From a virus: 64,000 nucleotides of DNA. The translations under genes and the position numbers were made by a program. Positions 29,781 to 38,844 of this stretch are shown one piece after another; the stretch's first letter is position 1; each line of letters opens with the position of its first letter. Under the pieces are notes generated by a model. It was given only the letters and a program-made list of their open reading frames with translations. It was not told the DNA's origin and made no database searches. The DNA is taken from the IMG/VR virus record IMGVR_UViG_3300044846_001842, positions 16,107-80,106 of that record; one strand, given 5' to 3'.

Positions 29781-32700
29781 ATGGGATGTTTACCACACAA
29801 AGAATCAATCTCTAATGCTACTAAAGATTTAAAAGAAAAAGGATTTTTAGGGGCTAAAAGAGATGTACCTTTAGATAAAGTAGATGAGGTAAAAGAATAT
29901 CACAATTCTTTATTAAAAACTATTAATGATAATTATGGTTTACAACTTACTTCTTTATTTGAAGTAGAAATTAAAGTTACAAATTCTGAATCAGATTCTA
30001 AGTTTTCAAGAGATACTGTTGCTAGGTTAACTTTTACAGAGAGTGCTTTTACTCAAATAGATGCCAAAAGAAAAGAGTTAGGCATTTATGAAGATAAAGT
30101 TTCTATTGGAGAGTATAATGATTTTATGACTATTGAAAAAGAGACTAAAGTAGAAGAAGAAATAAAAAGACTGGCTGAGATTAGAGAAGTTAATGCTCAG
30201 TCAGGTTTTATCAATGAAGCTGGAGATATTTTTGCTACAGCAGAAGAAGCTATGCTCTCTCAAGAAGAGGATTTATTTCTAGAAGAAAGTGATGATAACT
30301 TGATTATCTCTAGGAGTACAAGTGCTTCTTTAAATGATCCTTCTTATGACAGTTACTTAAAACAAAAAGAAAATATCTTAAGAAAAGTAGAAATTAATAT
30401 TGAAAGACTTTATAATGAAAAGAGAGTAAGTCCTCAGTCTGATACAACTGCTAAAATTTCTAGGTTAACTAGAATACAGGAGAGTTTAAAAAGAGAAATA
30501 GATGACTTTAATACTCAAGCTAATAAGGTAGATTTAATAAATGACTATTTTCAAAGAGATTTTGATTTAATTCAAGAGCTTTTAGATAATCCTACATTAG
30601 ACAATCTTTTCTTAGCCAAAGAAGTTTTTAAATACATTGAAACTTCAGCTAACACAAGTATTGAGAACAGAAATAACTCTTTATTTACCCCTAAAAGCAA
30701 CACTTATTTTGCTCCTGAAGTTAAAACTCTTATAGATGAAATAGCTTCTAAAGTAAATGATGTAAGAGCTGACATTGATACTTCTCTAGACAACATTTTT
30801 CTAAACCTTTTAGAAAAGCATGCTCCTAATTTAGCTACTCTTTATCCTCAGTATGTGACTACTGATTCTGCTGGAAATCAAGATGTAGATATTGAAGCTA
30901 TAAAAGAAGAGTTGCTACAACAACTTCAAGACATTACTTGGGGAGAATCTATGTTTTTTGGGCTAGGACAAAATGTGTCAAGTCCTAATAACATCTTAGA
31001 TGATTTGATGGTTTTAGAGTATGAGAAGGCTTCTATTAGAGAATCTGCTAAAGCTCAGAGAATTATTGCTGACATTGATTCAGCTATAGAAGATGCTGAA
31101 AAAGAACTGGAAAAATTAGGTAAAAAAATCACAGCCAGAGTAGGTAAAATTGTTTATTCCGGATATGATTATAGTATTTTTTATCAAAAAGACAGTAATA
31201 AAAATGTAAAACCTAATCTAGTAGGTAAGTATTCTAAAAAATGGGGAGATACTATTGGGTCTATATTTTCTGACTCTAATAAAAAAGTATTTCAAGCAAG
31301 ACAAAACAAAGACTGGTCAGAAGTAGAAAGACTCTTATCTGAAAAATACAGAGAGATGAATGATGTTTCTGATTTTGTAGATTTCACCTTGCTTCATGAT
31401 GTTGTGTCAGGCCCAGCTTATGCTAAATTTAAAAACCCTGATACTGCTGCAGCTCAGCAATATAAGCAAGATCTTGTTGATAAGATTGGAGAAGAAGAAT
31501 ATCAAAATCTAGTAGAACAACAAAAAAACTTCCTAGATAATTTTATGGAAGAAATGAAAGTTCTTACTGATTTTAAAAAAGCAGAAGAAAATGTCACTAA
31601 ATATAGATATTTATCTGATGCTGCTAAAACTAGTTTAGAAATTACTGAAAAAAGATTGAGTCCTTTAGAGTTTTTAAAGGCACATCAATCTAATCAACAA
31701 AATATGATTACCTACACTATAGGTACTCAAACTAATCAAAAACCTTCTTTTTTAAAATACAACACTGTAATACCTAAAGTGCAAACTTCTAATGGAGTTG
31801 ATACAGATTTTTATGATAAGGATTTTGATATGATAGACACTAATCCTGCCCTAAAGAAACTATGGACAGCAATGAGAGCTAGCTCTAAAACTATTGCAGA
31901 GAACCTTGTAGATTCTGATTTAAGAGTAAGTACAGACTCAGTCTTGTTTATGGAGAAACAGAATGCAGAACAGCTTATGGATAAGAGCTTTCTTGATTTA
32001 GTGAAAAGAGGATTAGGTAAATTATTTAATGTAAAAGGGTTTTTAAAAGGTATTGTTAGTGCTAAAAGACCTAATTACAACCATCAAAATAATGAAGTAG
32101 TTTTAGCTGGAGAACTAAAAACAGTTCAAGGCCAAGTTAAAAAAGACTATGATTTAACTAAGACTGAAGTTTCTAATATTTTAGATAAACAAATATTAGA
32201 TAACACAGATATAACACTGTCTAGTCTTAGCCCTCAGCAAGTAAAAGCTCTTTTAGATACTTTAGGAGTATCTTCTATCCAAGAGTTTCAAACTGATATT
32301 CCTAGTGATGTTTTTAAAGTTTCAGAATTAAAAGTGTTTTCTGAAAGAAGAGTCATGCAGTCTCAAACTTTAAACTTGCCAGTTTTAATGAAAGCTCTAC
32401 TAGAAATCTCTGCAGAGCACAAAGCTAGAACTGAAGCAAAGAATGAAATGGCTGTTTACATCACTAAAAGTAACACTATAAAAAACCAAAAAGATACTGT
32501 CTTTAATAAAAAAGGAGGAGATAGAAAAAGTGAGAGAGAAAGACAAGAGTTTTGGAATGAAAGAGTAGTTCTTAATAAGAATCAAAAAGACTTAGGGGGT
32601 AGTATAAGCCAAAGTTTAATCAGTGCTTTTGGAAAAGCTGATTTTAATGTAGCTTTACTAGGTCAGCATTTCTATAAAAATTTCTCAAAAGAAGAAAAAT

Positions 32701-34730
32701 TAATCTACAACTCCGCTATAAAAAGGTTGGGTAAAATTGAAACTGAAATTGCTAATGCAACTTCTGATAAAAAGATTAAAGAATTACAATCTGAAAAACA
32801 AGATTTAGAACAAAGAATTAGACTCTTAGGTAAAGACTATATGTTTGCTGCTTTATTTGATAAGGTAGTAAATGAACTTACAGTTAAAGTAGGATTAGGT
32901 TATAATGTAGTGGCTAATGTTAGAAACAGATTTCAAGCTTTCTTTACTTTACTTGCTAGAGATGGAGAATTTTGGAGTAATGGAAATATCTATCCTGTAA
33001 ACCATTTTATAGGATTAAATAAACTAAGATTTACTAATAAAAATTATGCTACCCAATGGGATATAAGTGAACTTTTTGTAAAACAATTAGGTAGAATCCA
33101 AGATGGTACTAATGAGTTACAAAAAGCTGAAAGTAAATTACAAAAAAGAGCTAGGTGGTTTTCTCCTATGTATGGAACTCAAGTAGTTGAGTACTATAAC
33201 CAAAAGTCAGGTATACTAGCTATGGCTATGGATGTCATGGTTAAAGATGTCAATGGAAAAGAAGAACCTTTATTTGATGGAGGAGCTTTTAATGTGTATA
33301 AAGACCCAAAAGAAACAGGAGGAAAGCTAGTATTAAAAGATGAGTTTAGAACTCCAGAGAATATAGCTCAGTTTGAATCTATGGACTCTGAAGATATGAC
33401 TACCTGGAAAACTGATATAGATAATATGACTAAAAGTATTGCTGGAGATTACAGCAAGACTGGTATCACTAGAATCAAAGGTAGTATCTACACTAAACCT
33501 TTTATGGTTTTTAAAACCTGGCTTCCTAGATTTATTTCTTCAAGATATAGATATGAGCAAAAAAATATCAGAACAGGTCAGACTGAAACAGGGTATTTAT
33601 TGTCTACTTTCTTAAATAAAAAAACTTCTGTGGCAGGAGGATTAATGCTTGGAGTTACTAGTCTTATAGGTATAGCTGCATCTTCTCCAATTCTTGTGGG
33701 AGGTTTTGTAACAGCAGGTTCTATAGCAGCAGCTATGGCTATATACAAGAAAAGTAAAGGGCAAGGGCCTATTGTTGATCCTACTGAGTTAATTAGTATT
33801 AAAGAGCAAGCTTTATTTGTTCTGAAGAGTGTAGCTTACACTCCTTTAGAATGGGGTAATATTGTTTCCGGAAAACAGCTAATAAAACAACCTACTTTTA
33901 GTGAGGATGCTAAACTAACTAAACAAGAAAAAAGAGATGTTAGGTTAATGGCAAGAAACATGCAGACTACTATTGCCTTTATAATGATAAAACTTGCAAT
34001 ACAAGCTTTGTTTCAAGACAATGAAGAAGATGAACCAAAACCTGAAGACCCAGATGAAATCTTAGCTTGGGAACAAAGAAAAAAGGATAAGGAAGAAGAT
34101 AAAAAATGGTACAACTTTGTAGAAAATCAAGTTACAGGAATGTACCAAGAGATTTCTTTAGCTATGGATCCTTATGCTATGGCAAGTACTTTAGGTAGTA
34201 AAAATGGTCTTCAAAATAGTATGGATAAAATAGTTAAAATCTGTACTAGTCTTATTAATTATGCAAAAGGAGAGGATGAAATATCTAGAGGAGAAAGACA
34301 AGGTCAATCTAAATTAGGTAATTCTATTAGAAAACAGTTTCTTCCTGCTCTAGTTAGAGATATTGGCCATGATACTTGGAGAGGAGGTCTTGAAGCTTCT
34401 ATGGAGACTGAGTGGGACAAAGATGAGTGGATGGATGGAATATTTGATTCTGATTATAAAGAGGATAAGACTGCTGCAGAGAAAAAAAGAAAAGAAGTGA
34501 GGCTTCAAATTATTGAGGATTATGACAATTCTTTAAACCCTGATCTTAGAAATATGACAGAAGATGAAAAGAAAAGTTCAGCTAAAGCAGAAGCTCTAGA
34601 TTTGTTTCCTAATCCGGAAAGAGAAAATTACACTGAAGAACAAGAAAGAAATCCAGGAGTAGAAGAATTTACAGGAGAACCTGTAAAACCTGCACCAGAA
34701 GAAACAGATCCTAATCAAGGACAATATTAA
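29781..34730 (+). CDS. Giant virion cargo protein, 1649 aa
   Basis: It follows the RNA polymerase gene after 11 bases and ends the virion block. It is mostly charged helices with long coiled coils (about 185-250, 420-450, 1000-1030). A hydrophobic glycine/alanine-rich hairpin lies at about 1281-1325 (SVAGGLMLGVTSLIGIAASS...), and a shorter one near 1395-1412, suggesting membrane insertion during genome entry. The tail is very acidic (EDEPKPEDPDE). crAss-like phages package such giant proteins in the capsid; no catalytic motif was found here. Confidence 0.65.
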   Translation: MGCLPHKESISNATKDLKEKGFLGAKRDVPLDKVDEVKEYHNSLLKTINDNYGLQLTSLFEVEIKVTNSESDSKFSRDTVARLTFTESAFTQIDAKRKELGIYEDKVSIGEYNDFMTIEKETKVEEEIKRLAEIREVNAQSGFINEAGDIFATAEEAMLSQEEDLFLEESDDNLIISRSTSASLNDPSYDSYLKQKENILRKVEINIERLYNEKRVSPQSDTTAKISRLTRIQESLKREIDDFNTQANKVDLINDYFQRDFDLIQELLDNPTLDNLFLAKEVFKYIETSANTSIENRNNSLFTPKSNTYFAPEVKTLIDEIASKVNDVRADIDTSLDNIFLNLLEKHAPNLATLYPQYVTTDSAGNQDVDIEAIKEELLQQLQDITWGESMFFGLGQNVSSPNNILDDLMVLEYEKASIRESAKAQRIIADIDSAIEDAEKELEKLGKKITARVGKIVYSGYDYSIFYQKDSNKNVKPNLVGKYSKKWGDTIGSIFSDSNKKVFQARQNKDWSEVERLLSEKYREMNDVSDFVDFTLLHDVVSGPAYAKFKNPDTAAAQQYKQDLVDKIGEEEYQNLVEQQKNFLDNFMEEMKVLTDFKKAEENVTKYRYLSDAAKTSLEITEKRLSPLEFLKAHQSNQQNMITYTIGTQTNQKPSFLKYNTVIPKVQTSNGVDTDFYDKDFDMIDTNPALKKLWTAMRASSKTIAENLVDSDLRVSTDSVLFMEKQNAEQLMDKSFLDLVKRGLGKLFNVKGFLKGIVSAKRPNYNHQNNEVVLAGELKTVQGQVKKDYDLTKTEVSNILDKQILDNTDITLSSLSPQQVKALLDTLGVSSIQEFQTDIPSDVFKVSELKVFSERRVMQSQTLNLPVLMKALLEISAEHKARTEAKNEMAVYITKSNTIKNQKDTVFNKKGGDRKSERERQEFWNERVVLNKNQKDLGGSISQSLISAFGKADFNVALLGQHFYKNFSKEEKLIYNSAIKRLGKIETEIANATSDKKIKELQSEKQDLEQRIRLLGKDYMFAALFDKVVNELTVKVGLGYNVVANVRNRFQAFFTLLARDGEFWSNGNIYPVNHFIGLNKLRFTNKNYATQWDISELFVKQLGRIQDGTNELQKAESKLQKRARWFSPMYGTQVVEYYNQKSGILAMAMDVMVKDVNGKEEPLFDGGAFNVYKDPKETGGKLVLKDEFRTPENIAQFESMDSEDMTTWKTDIDNMTKSIAGDYSKTGITRIKGSIYTKPFMVFKTWLPRFISSRYRYEQKNIRTGQTETGYLLSTFLNKKTSVAGGLMLGVTSLIGIAASSPILVGGFVTAGSIAAAMAIYKKSKGQGPIVDPTELISIKEQALFVLKSVAYTPLEWGNIVSGKQLIKQPTFSEDAKLTKQEKRDVRLMARNMQTTIAFIMIKLAIQALFQDNEEDEPKPEDPDEILAWEQRKKDKEEDKKWYNFVENQVTGMYQEISLAMDPYAMASTLGSKNGLQNSMDKIVKICTSLINYAKGEDEISRGERQGQSKLGNSIRKQFLPALVRDIGHDTWRGGLEASMETEWDKDEWMDGIFDSDYKEDKTAAEKKRKEVRLQIIEDYDNSLNPDLRNMTEDEKKSSAKAEALDLFPNPERENYTEEQERNPGVEEFTGEPVKPAPEETDPNQGQY

Positions 34731-34738
34731 AAAAAAAA

Positions 34739-34769
34739 TAAAGTAAGGCTTTTTAAAAGCCTTACTTTA
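34739..34769. terminator. Two-way terminator between convergent blocks
   Basis: A near-perfect palindrome has 15-base arms (TAAAGTAAGGCTTTT and AAAAGCCTTACTTTA) around one central base, with A runs on the left and T runs in the arms. It lies between the end of the last plus-strand cargo gene and the first minus-strand gene, whose TAA stop (34769-34767) is part of the right arm. Confidence 0.8.
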
Positions 34770-35099
34770 GGTATAATTAAAATGTAATTTCTGTAAAAAG
34801 TCATCTTCTCTCTTGTCTAGAGCTGCTACTAAGGGTAGTGGAGTAGTGTCAAAGGTATCTGTATTAAAATACTTGGCTAACCTGAAGCACTCCTTAAGGT
34901 GAGCTTTTATCACCAGTGCTTTTTCTGACTTAGTCCTTGCTACATAACAACTCTCAATAGGAAAAAGATAGACTTTTAAAGTTTCCTCACTGTCCTTGTG
35001 AATATGAATGGCACTTCTAAAGACATAAATGTTATCTTCTGTACTTTCTGTTTCATAATCAGGAAAGATTGGAAGATCTTCAATGTCCTCTTGTCTCAT
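34767..35099 (-). CDS. Hypothetical protein, 110 aa
   Basis: Not recognised. It is acidic, beta-rich in the middle (YVFRSAIHIHKD, LKVYLFPIESCYVART), and ends in a short helical part. Its stop codon lies in the two-way terminator, making it the last gene of the leftward block. The start overlaps the neighbour upstream by 20 bases, so translation is coupled. Confidence 0.55.
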   Translation of the reverse strand: MRQEDIEDLPIFPDYETESTEDNIYVFRSAIHIHKDSEETLKVYLFPIESCYVARTKSEKALVIKAHLKECFRLAKYFNTDTFDTTPLPLVAALDKREDDFLQKLHFNYT

Positions 35100-35295
35100 C
35101 TATAATTGGTTCTTGTATGGGATTTTCAGTTCTTTCTTGCCAACCTGTTAACTTTTTCCATTGTGCTAAAAGACTGTTAGCTTTATGGACTAAAAAAGTA
35201 GGAATGTACTCTCTATTAAAAATAGACCTAAGATTCTCTTCTACATTTTTTATTTCTTCTAACTCATGTTTTGTGAAAGTTTTTCTTGATTTCAT
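35080..35295 (-). CDS. Hypothetical protein, 71 aa
   Basis: Not recognised. A small basic helical protein (KHELEEIKNVEENLRSIFN), with no motif that points to a role. It overlaps the downstream gene by 20 bases and follows the MazG-like gene after a 56-base gap that holds only a short GC-poor repeat of TTGCA-like words. Confidence 0.5.
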   Translation of the reverse strand: MKSRKTFTKHELEEIKNVEENLRSIFNREYIPTFLVHKANSLLAQWKKLTGWQERTENPIQEPIIDETRGH

Positions 35296-35351
35296 TTTAA
35301 ATTTTCAAAACTGCAAAAGTTGCAGGTTTTGCAACTCTTGCAAGTTATTAA

Positions 35352-36041
35352 TTATTTTTCTAGTTCAGCTCTTTCAGCTTCTAAGTCTCTGTTTTGAGCA
35401 GCTTCATTAGTAAATTTTTCCGGGTATCTTACTTTCAACTTATCAATGTTATTAGTAAGTAATTGGAAAAAGTCTAACTCATAAAACTGAGCAATATTTG
35501 CTAAGACAGCTAGTTGTACAATAGGAGCATTAAACATGTTGTTAGTTGGACCACAATAAGTCATCAAAATAACAGTTAATAATGCTTCAGATTTTAATTC
35601 TAAAGGAAGTTCAGCTTCAGTAAACATACCTTCTTTAATTATTGTACTTATCTCTGCAACAACTGTATCAAAGTTATCATCAAGAGGTACTTCATGAAAT
35701 CTACATTTGTTTACAATGTACCAAGCTGTGTCAGCAAGTTCTTCTCCTAAGTTGACAATGTCAATAGGTTTTTGATAGGCTAAGAATTTCTTGAAGATAT
35801 CAAGAGTCTCTCCAATTTCAGTCACAACACCTAAATTCATGTGTCTTTCATTTAGGTCTGGAGTTCCTAAATCTGGGCAGGTTCTGGCTGCAAGTCCTTG
35901 ATATTCAAGGATAGTTTCAATTTTACTCATTCTTTTTGTTTTGGTTAAAAATTCTGTCATTTTCATTCCTGAAATAAAAGGCTTGTCAAAGATAGGAATA
36001 AAATTCTTCTTAAACAGAGCCTTTTCCCATTCCGGATTCAT
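35352..36041 (-). CDS. MazG-like NTP pyrophosphohydrolase, 229 aa
   Basis: The all-alpha NTP pyrophosphatase signature is present: GVVTEIGETLDIFKK (ExxE), then LGEELADTAWYI (EExxD), spaced as in MazG/dUTPase-like enzymes, with the usual NNIDKLKVRYPEKFT-type end. Such phage enzymes hydrolyse NTPs or dNTPs to monophosphates and may lower ppGpp or clean the nucleotide pool. A second helical lobe (about 140-200) is longer than a minimal MazG. It overlaps the ligase stop by one base, in a nucleotide/DNA metabolism operon. Confidence 0.7.
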   Translation of the reverse strand: MNPEWEKALFKKNFIPIFDKPFISGMKMTEFLTKTKRMSKIETILEYQGLAARTCPDLGTPDLNERHMNLGVVTEIGETLDIFKKFLAYQKPIDIVNLGEELADTAWYIVNKCRFHEVPLDDNFDTVVAEISTIIKEGMFTEAELPLELKSEALLTVILMTYCGPTNNMFNAPIVQLAVLANIAQFYELDFFQLLTNNIDKLKVRYPEKFTNEAAQNRDLEAERAELEK

Positions 36042-37135
36042 TATTTATCAAGTCTAAAACCTACACATACAGGAAATCTTGGGATGCCACCATCTGTGTA
36101 CTCAAAGAATCTAACCTCTGCCATCTTACCAATGTAATTCTGCTTGTTAGCTAAGATCTCTTCTCTTTCAGCATGACTAAATTTCATACCACAGTTAAAG
36201 TTTTGGACCCAAACATTGTCTCCTGCTTGTTCCATTTTCTTAGAACAAACTACAACACCTTGTTCAGGTCTACTTTCAGAAGGAACTACATCAACTACTT
36301 GATAAACTTCATCTAAGAAATCTTTGTATTTTAGTAATTGAGAACTTCTCTTGTTTACAGCATACCCTTCTTCAGAGTGTCTCACCATAGTGCCTTCATA
36401 TCCTTGAGCAATAAATCTCTGATGAAAGTCTATGATTTCTTCCTGGGAATTTACAATCCAAGTAGGTACAATCTCAATGTTAGGATTATCTAGATTTCTA
36501 AGTAAGTTATATAATATAGCATGTCTTTCTTCAAAAGGAGCATCCATAACTATATCATAGACATGATATTTAACCTGCTCTGTAAGATGAGGTCTGTATT
36601 TCTTGATTAGTTTCATATTCTCTTGGAAAGAGATGCCATGGGCATATAACTCTCCATCTAAAACCACATCTTCAAGATCTGCCAACACTATATGACCAAG
36701 AGTATCTATAGCCTTTCCTGTTCTTGACATAAACCCATCATCTTCAGAACCTAAAGATCTCATACCATCTAGCTTAGGTTGTACATAACAAGGAAATGTA
36801 ACTTTCTTCACTTCCTTCTTAAAATCCTTAGCTAGCATTGGTAATAAGAAATCCTTACCTCCTTTTTCTTGAGCTTCTTCTATACTATTGAAGTAACCTA
36901 ATCTCATCTTTTCAGTAAGTTTAGCTTGAGCTTCAATTAAGGCTTGTGATTCAGGTGTAGTAGCATTGCTTTTACCTACATTCTTTGCTTCACAAGCACT
37001 TCTGTTAATCACTGGGTTATTGGTACCAACTACCCCTGATTCTTGCACTACAAAGTGCCCTTCATTACTTATCTCTAAGTATCTGATTTTTCCTGATGAA
37101 TCTTTCTTGTAGATTCTTTTACAAAGTATTGCCAT
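36041..37135 (-). CDS. ATP-dependent DNA ligase with N-terminal WGR-like domain, 364 aa
   Basis: Motif I is clear as QPKLDGMR with the adenylated lysine at K121, followed by MSRTGK (motif II/III region), VLDGELY (motif III), YDIVMDAPFEER, EGTMVRH (motif IV) and LLKYKDF (motif V), then an OB fold. Residues about 4-75 (KDSSGKIRYLEISNEGHFVVQ..GVVGTNN) fit a WGR domain, seen in some bacterial and phage ligases, which would aid DNA binding. It seals nicks in phage replication. The start overlaps the next upstream gene by 17 bases. Confidence 0.85.
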   Translation of the reverse strand: MAILCKRIYKKDSSGKIRYLEISNEGHFVVQESGVVGTNNPVINRSACEAKNVGKSNATTPESQALIEAQAKLTEKMRLGYFNSIEEAQEKGGKDFLLPMLAKDFKKEVKKVTFPCYVQPKLDGMRSLGSEDDGFMSRTGKAIDTLGHIVLADLEDVVLDGELYAHGISFQENMKLIKKYRPHLTEQVKYHVYDIVMDAPFEERHAILYNLLRNLDNPNIEIVPTWIVNSQEEIIDFHQRFIAQGYEGTMVRHSEEGYAVNKRSSQLLKYKDFLDEVYQVVDVVPSESRPEQGVVVCSKKMEQAGDNVWVQNFNCGMKFSHAEREEILANKQNYIGKMAEVRFFEYTDGGIPRFPVCVGFRLDK

Positions 37136-37343
37136 ATTGATGAATATAAAGAGGAAGTCTTTCCTCTGTTTTGTGAAGATCTACTATCATCCATTGGCAT
37201 TGACTTTCTTTAAAAGTTTGACCATGTTCTGAATAGTGTTCAGTTAAAAAATGCTCACCACTTTCCCAAATATTAGGGTCATAGGAAAAAATATGGACTT
37301 CCTGTGTAGAGAAGTCCATAATAATTATCTTCTGATTAACCAT
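37119..37343 (-). CDS. Hypothetical protein, 74 aa
   Basis: Not recognised. Small protein with an N-terminal beta hairpin (KIIIMDFSTQEVHIFSYD) and a helical, histidine-rich centre. It overlaps the ligase start by 17 bases and abuts the upstream gene by one base, so it is part of the ligase operon. Confidence 0.5.
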   Translation of the reverse strand: MVNQKIIIMDFSTQEVHIFSYDPNIWESGEHFLTEHYSEHGQTFKESQCQWMIVDLHKTEERLPLYIHQYGNTL

Positions 37344-37630
37344 TACTCTAACCCAATAATATCAAGATAGTGTACAATAGTCAAAGCAGTAACTGGGTCT
37401 TTTTGGTCTTTAGGAGAAGTTACATTCATCCCATTAAAAGTTACATGATTTTGAAAGATAGGTGCTTTACCCACTTCTATTCCATGTGCTTCAGGAACCA
37501 TAGGCCCAATTTCTTTGATTTCAAAAGTGGTTGTGTAACCATCTTTTTCATTCTTGCCTGGCAAGATTACAAAACTTTTCTTTTTAGTGTCTGTTTGTTG
37601 CACTAATACATATTCCCCTGTTACTTTCAT
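37343..37630 (-). CDS. Possible GroES-like co-chaperonin, 95 aa
   Basis: The order of strands (GEYVLVQQTD...FVILPGKNEK...FEIKEIGPMVPE...IEVGKAPIF...VHYLDIIGLE) follows GroES: the basic start, a mobile loop rich in polar residues, a P-x-G turn and the closing DIxxxE. Length is also right (GroES is about 95). Identity is low to anything I recall, so this is tentative. If right, it would help the host GroEL fold virion proteins, as T4 gp31 does. It abuts both neighbours by one base. Confidence 0.4.
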   Translation of the reverse strand: MKVTGEYVLVQQTDTKKKSFVILPGKNEKDGYTTTFEIKEIGPMVPEAHGIEVGKAPIFQNHVTFNGMNVTSPKDQKDPVTALTIVHYLDIIGLE

Positions 37631-37944
37631 TACTTTAATTGTTTACCTTCAACATTTCTTTTAATTCTGTCTGCAGTTCTTTTATTTAACCATAAAAGAG
37701 CTTCATCAAGCTTTGTAATAGCAATGGCATTTTCTCTACAAGGAAATTTAGATTGCAAAAAGTTTAATCTATTTAATAAAACTTCTAAAAGTTCTTCATT
37801 AGTAGTACCATCAACAATAGTTTCTAATTCAGTAGAACCTTCTTCTTTTGGCTCTTTATGAATAAATTGTAAAAGCTGACCTGGATTTTCTTTGTTTTCA
37901 AAATTGGACAATTCATATTGATGCCCTGGAACATTTACTTTCAT
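37630..37944 (-). CDS. Acb2/Tad1-hairpin-like protein (candidate cyclic-nucleotide sponge), 104 aa
   Basis: The C-terminal half (about residues 50-95) has the pattern of the Acb2/Tad1 hairpin family: a helix with LLNRLNFLQSKFP, then CRENAIAITKLDEALLWL, close to the family's RExaxAlTkLEEAxMW motif, then NKRTADRIKR. Members bind cyclic oligonucleotide messengers and block CBASS or Thoeris defence; T4 Vs.4 is one. The N-terminal 45 residues are variable, as in other members. It is the first gene after a -7-type promoter element, apart from other genes, which suits early expression. Family by pattern; binding is inferred. Confidence 0.55.
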   Translation of the reverse strand: MKVNVPGHQYELSNFENKENPGQLLQFIHKEPKEEGSTELETIVDGTTNEELLEVLLNRLNFLQSKFPCRENAIAITKLDEALLWLNKRTADRIKRNVEGKQLK

Positions 37945-37967
37945 AGGATTTTAAATTTATTTGTTTA

Positions 37968-37975
37968 CAAATATA
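37968..37975 (-). promoter_or_regulatory. Candidate Bacteroidota -7 element upstream of Acb2-like gene
   Basis: The minus strand reads TATATTTG, fitting the Bacteroidota TAnnTTTG -7 box, 24 bases before the ATG at 37944. No good TTTG -33 box is seen 20 bases upstream. The 47-base gap here is one of few in this block. Confidence 0.4.
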
Positions 37976-37991
37976 AAGAAAAATATTTACA

Positions 37992-38843
37992 CTAAAAAAT
38001 GTATCTAATTGTTTCTAAGGGAAAATACTTAGAATATAGTTCTTTAAATTGTTGAATTAAACTGTTTTTGAATTGCCATTGGTATCTAATATTATCAGCA
38101 GCATACTGAGAGTTTTTAGACTCTTGAATTGTAGGTTGCCAAAGGTAATAGTTAACATCAGCTTTATTCCTTGAAAATTGATTTACATTATAAGTCATAA
38201 ATATACATTCTGACTTAAAATCAATGCCTTGTAGTTGTTTAAATAATTCCTCATAGTCTTCTAACCAAGTAGGATAGTAAACTATAGGACTGAAATTTAT
38301 ATGCACTTCCATTTTTGTTTGAAGTATAGGTATCATAGCAATTCTATCAGCTATGCTGTCAGTATTGGGTTCTAAGATACTTGATATAAATTGGGGCATA
38401 AGACTTACTCTTATTCTATGCTTACCCGGAGTCAAGTTATACTTTTGTAGCTTAAACTTTGTTGGGTATTTGGTGGCAAAAGTTGTTTTCAGTTTGTATT
38501 GTGTATTGAAGAAATCAAATACCTGTTGCCAATTATAGTGTTTACTATGTAAAGGCACATCAGTACTACATCCTATATCAACACAATAATAAGTGTCATC
38601 TACTTGATTAGGTTCTTTGGGCCAAGGCTTAGTGTCTACCCAGTCATAAATAGATCTTAGAATTTGCTCTGTGTTTTCATTGATATAAACCTTGTCATGA
38701 TTATACCTACCTACATAGCAATTATGAGTAAGAATGTTATTAGCAAAGTAATTTTCATTATCTTTTACAGCAAAGTTATAAAAAATTTTGCTATTTTTGT
38801 TGTCTAAAATCTTACTGATTCTCGTAATTTTTAATTTTCTCAT
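37992..38843 (-). CDS. Split intein C-half fused to C-extein of spore photolyase-like radical SAM enzyme
   Basis: Residues 1-41 are a C-terminal intein half with own ATG: block F (FYNFAVKDNENYFANN) and block G ending ILTHN, followed by C42 as the +1 nucleophile. Residues 42-283 are the C-extein, which resembles the spore photoproduct lyase family: CYVGRYN after the cluster motif, STDVPLHSKHY, KHRIRVSLMPQ, and a late strand INFSPIVYYPTWLEDY. Joined to the N-half it yields about 281 residues of enzyme. Likely DNA lesion repair. The gene is separated from the N-half by a plus-strand HNH gene. Confidence 0.8.
   Translation of the reverse strand: MRKLKITRISKILDNKNSKIFYNFAVKDNENYFANNILTHNCYVGRYNHDKVYINENTEQILRSIYDWVDTKPWPKEPNQVDDTYYCVDIGCSTDVPLHSKHYNWQQVFDFFNTQYKLKTTFATKYPTKFKLQKYNLTPGKHRIRVSLMPQFISSILEPNTDSIADRIAMIPILQTKMEVHINFSPIVYYPTWLEDYEELFKQLQGIDFKSECIFMTYNVNQFSRNKADVNYYLWQPTIQESKNSQYAADNIRYQWQFKNSLIQQFKELYSKYFPLETIRYIF
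38792..38799 (+). promoter_or_regulatory. Candidate -7 element for the HNH gene
   Basis: Plus strand TATTTTTG fits TAnnTTTG and lies 46 bases before the HNH ATG at 38845, inside the C-intein coding region on the other strand. There is no clear TTTG 20 bases upstream, so support is weak. Confidence 0.25.
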
Positions 38844-38844
38844 T

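Noticed and set aside
35069-35410. Plus-strand 113-residue frame across the 35.1-35.4 kb region
   Set aside because: It is the antisense of two well-packed minus-strand genes and the MazG gene end; no motif and atypical Cys/Phe/Leu content.
38788-38844. Earlier ATG for the HNH gene at 38788
   Set aside because: The extra 19 residues are antisense of the C-intein and give an odd hydrophobic start; ATG at 38845 fits better.
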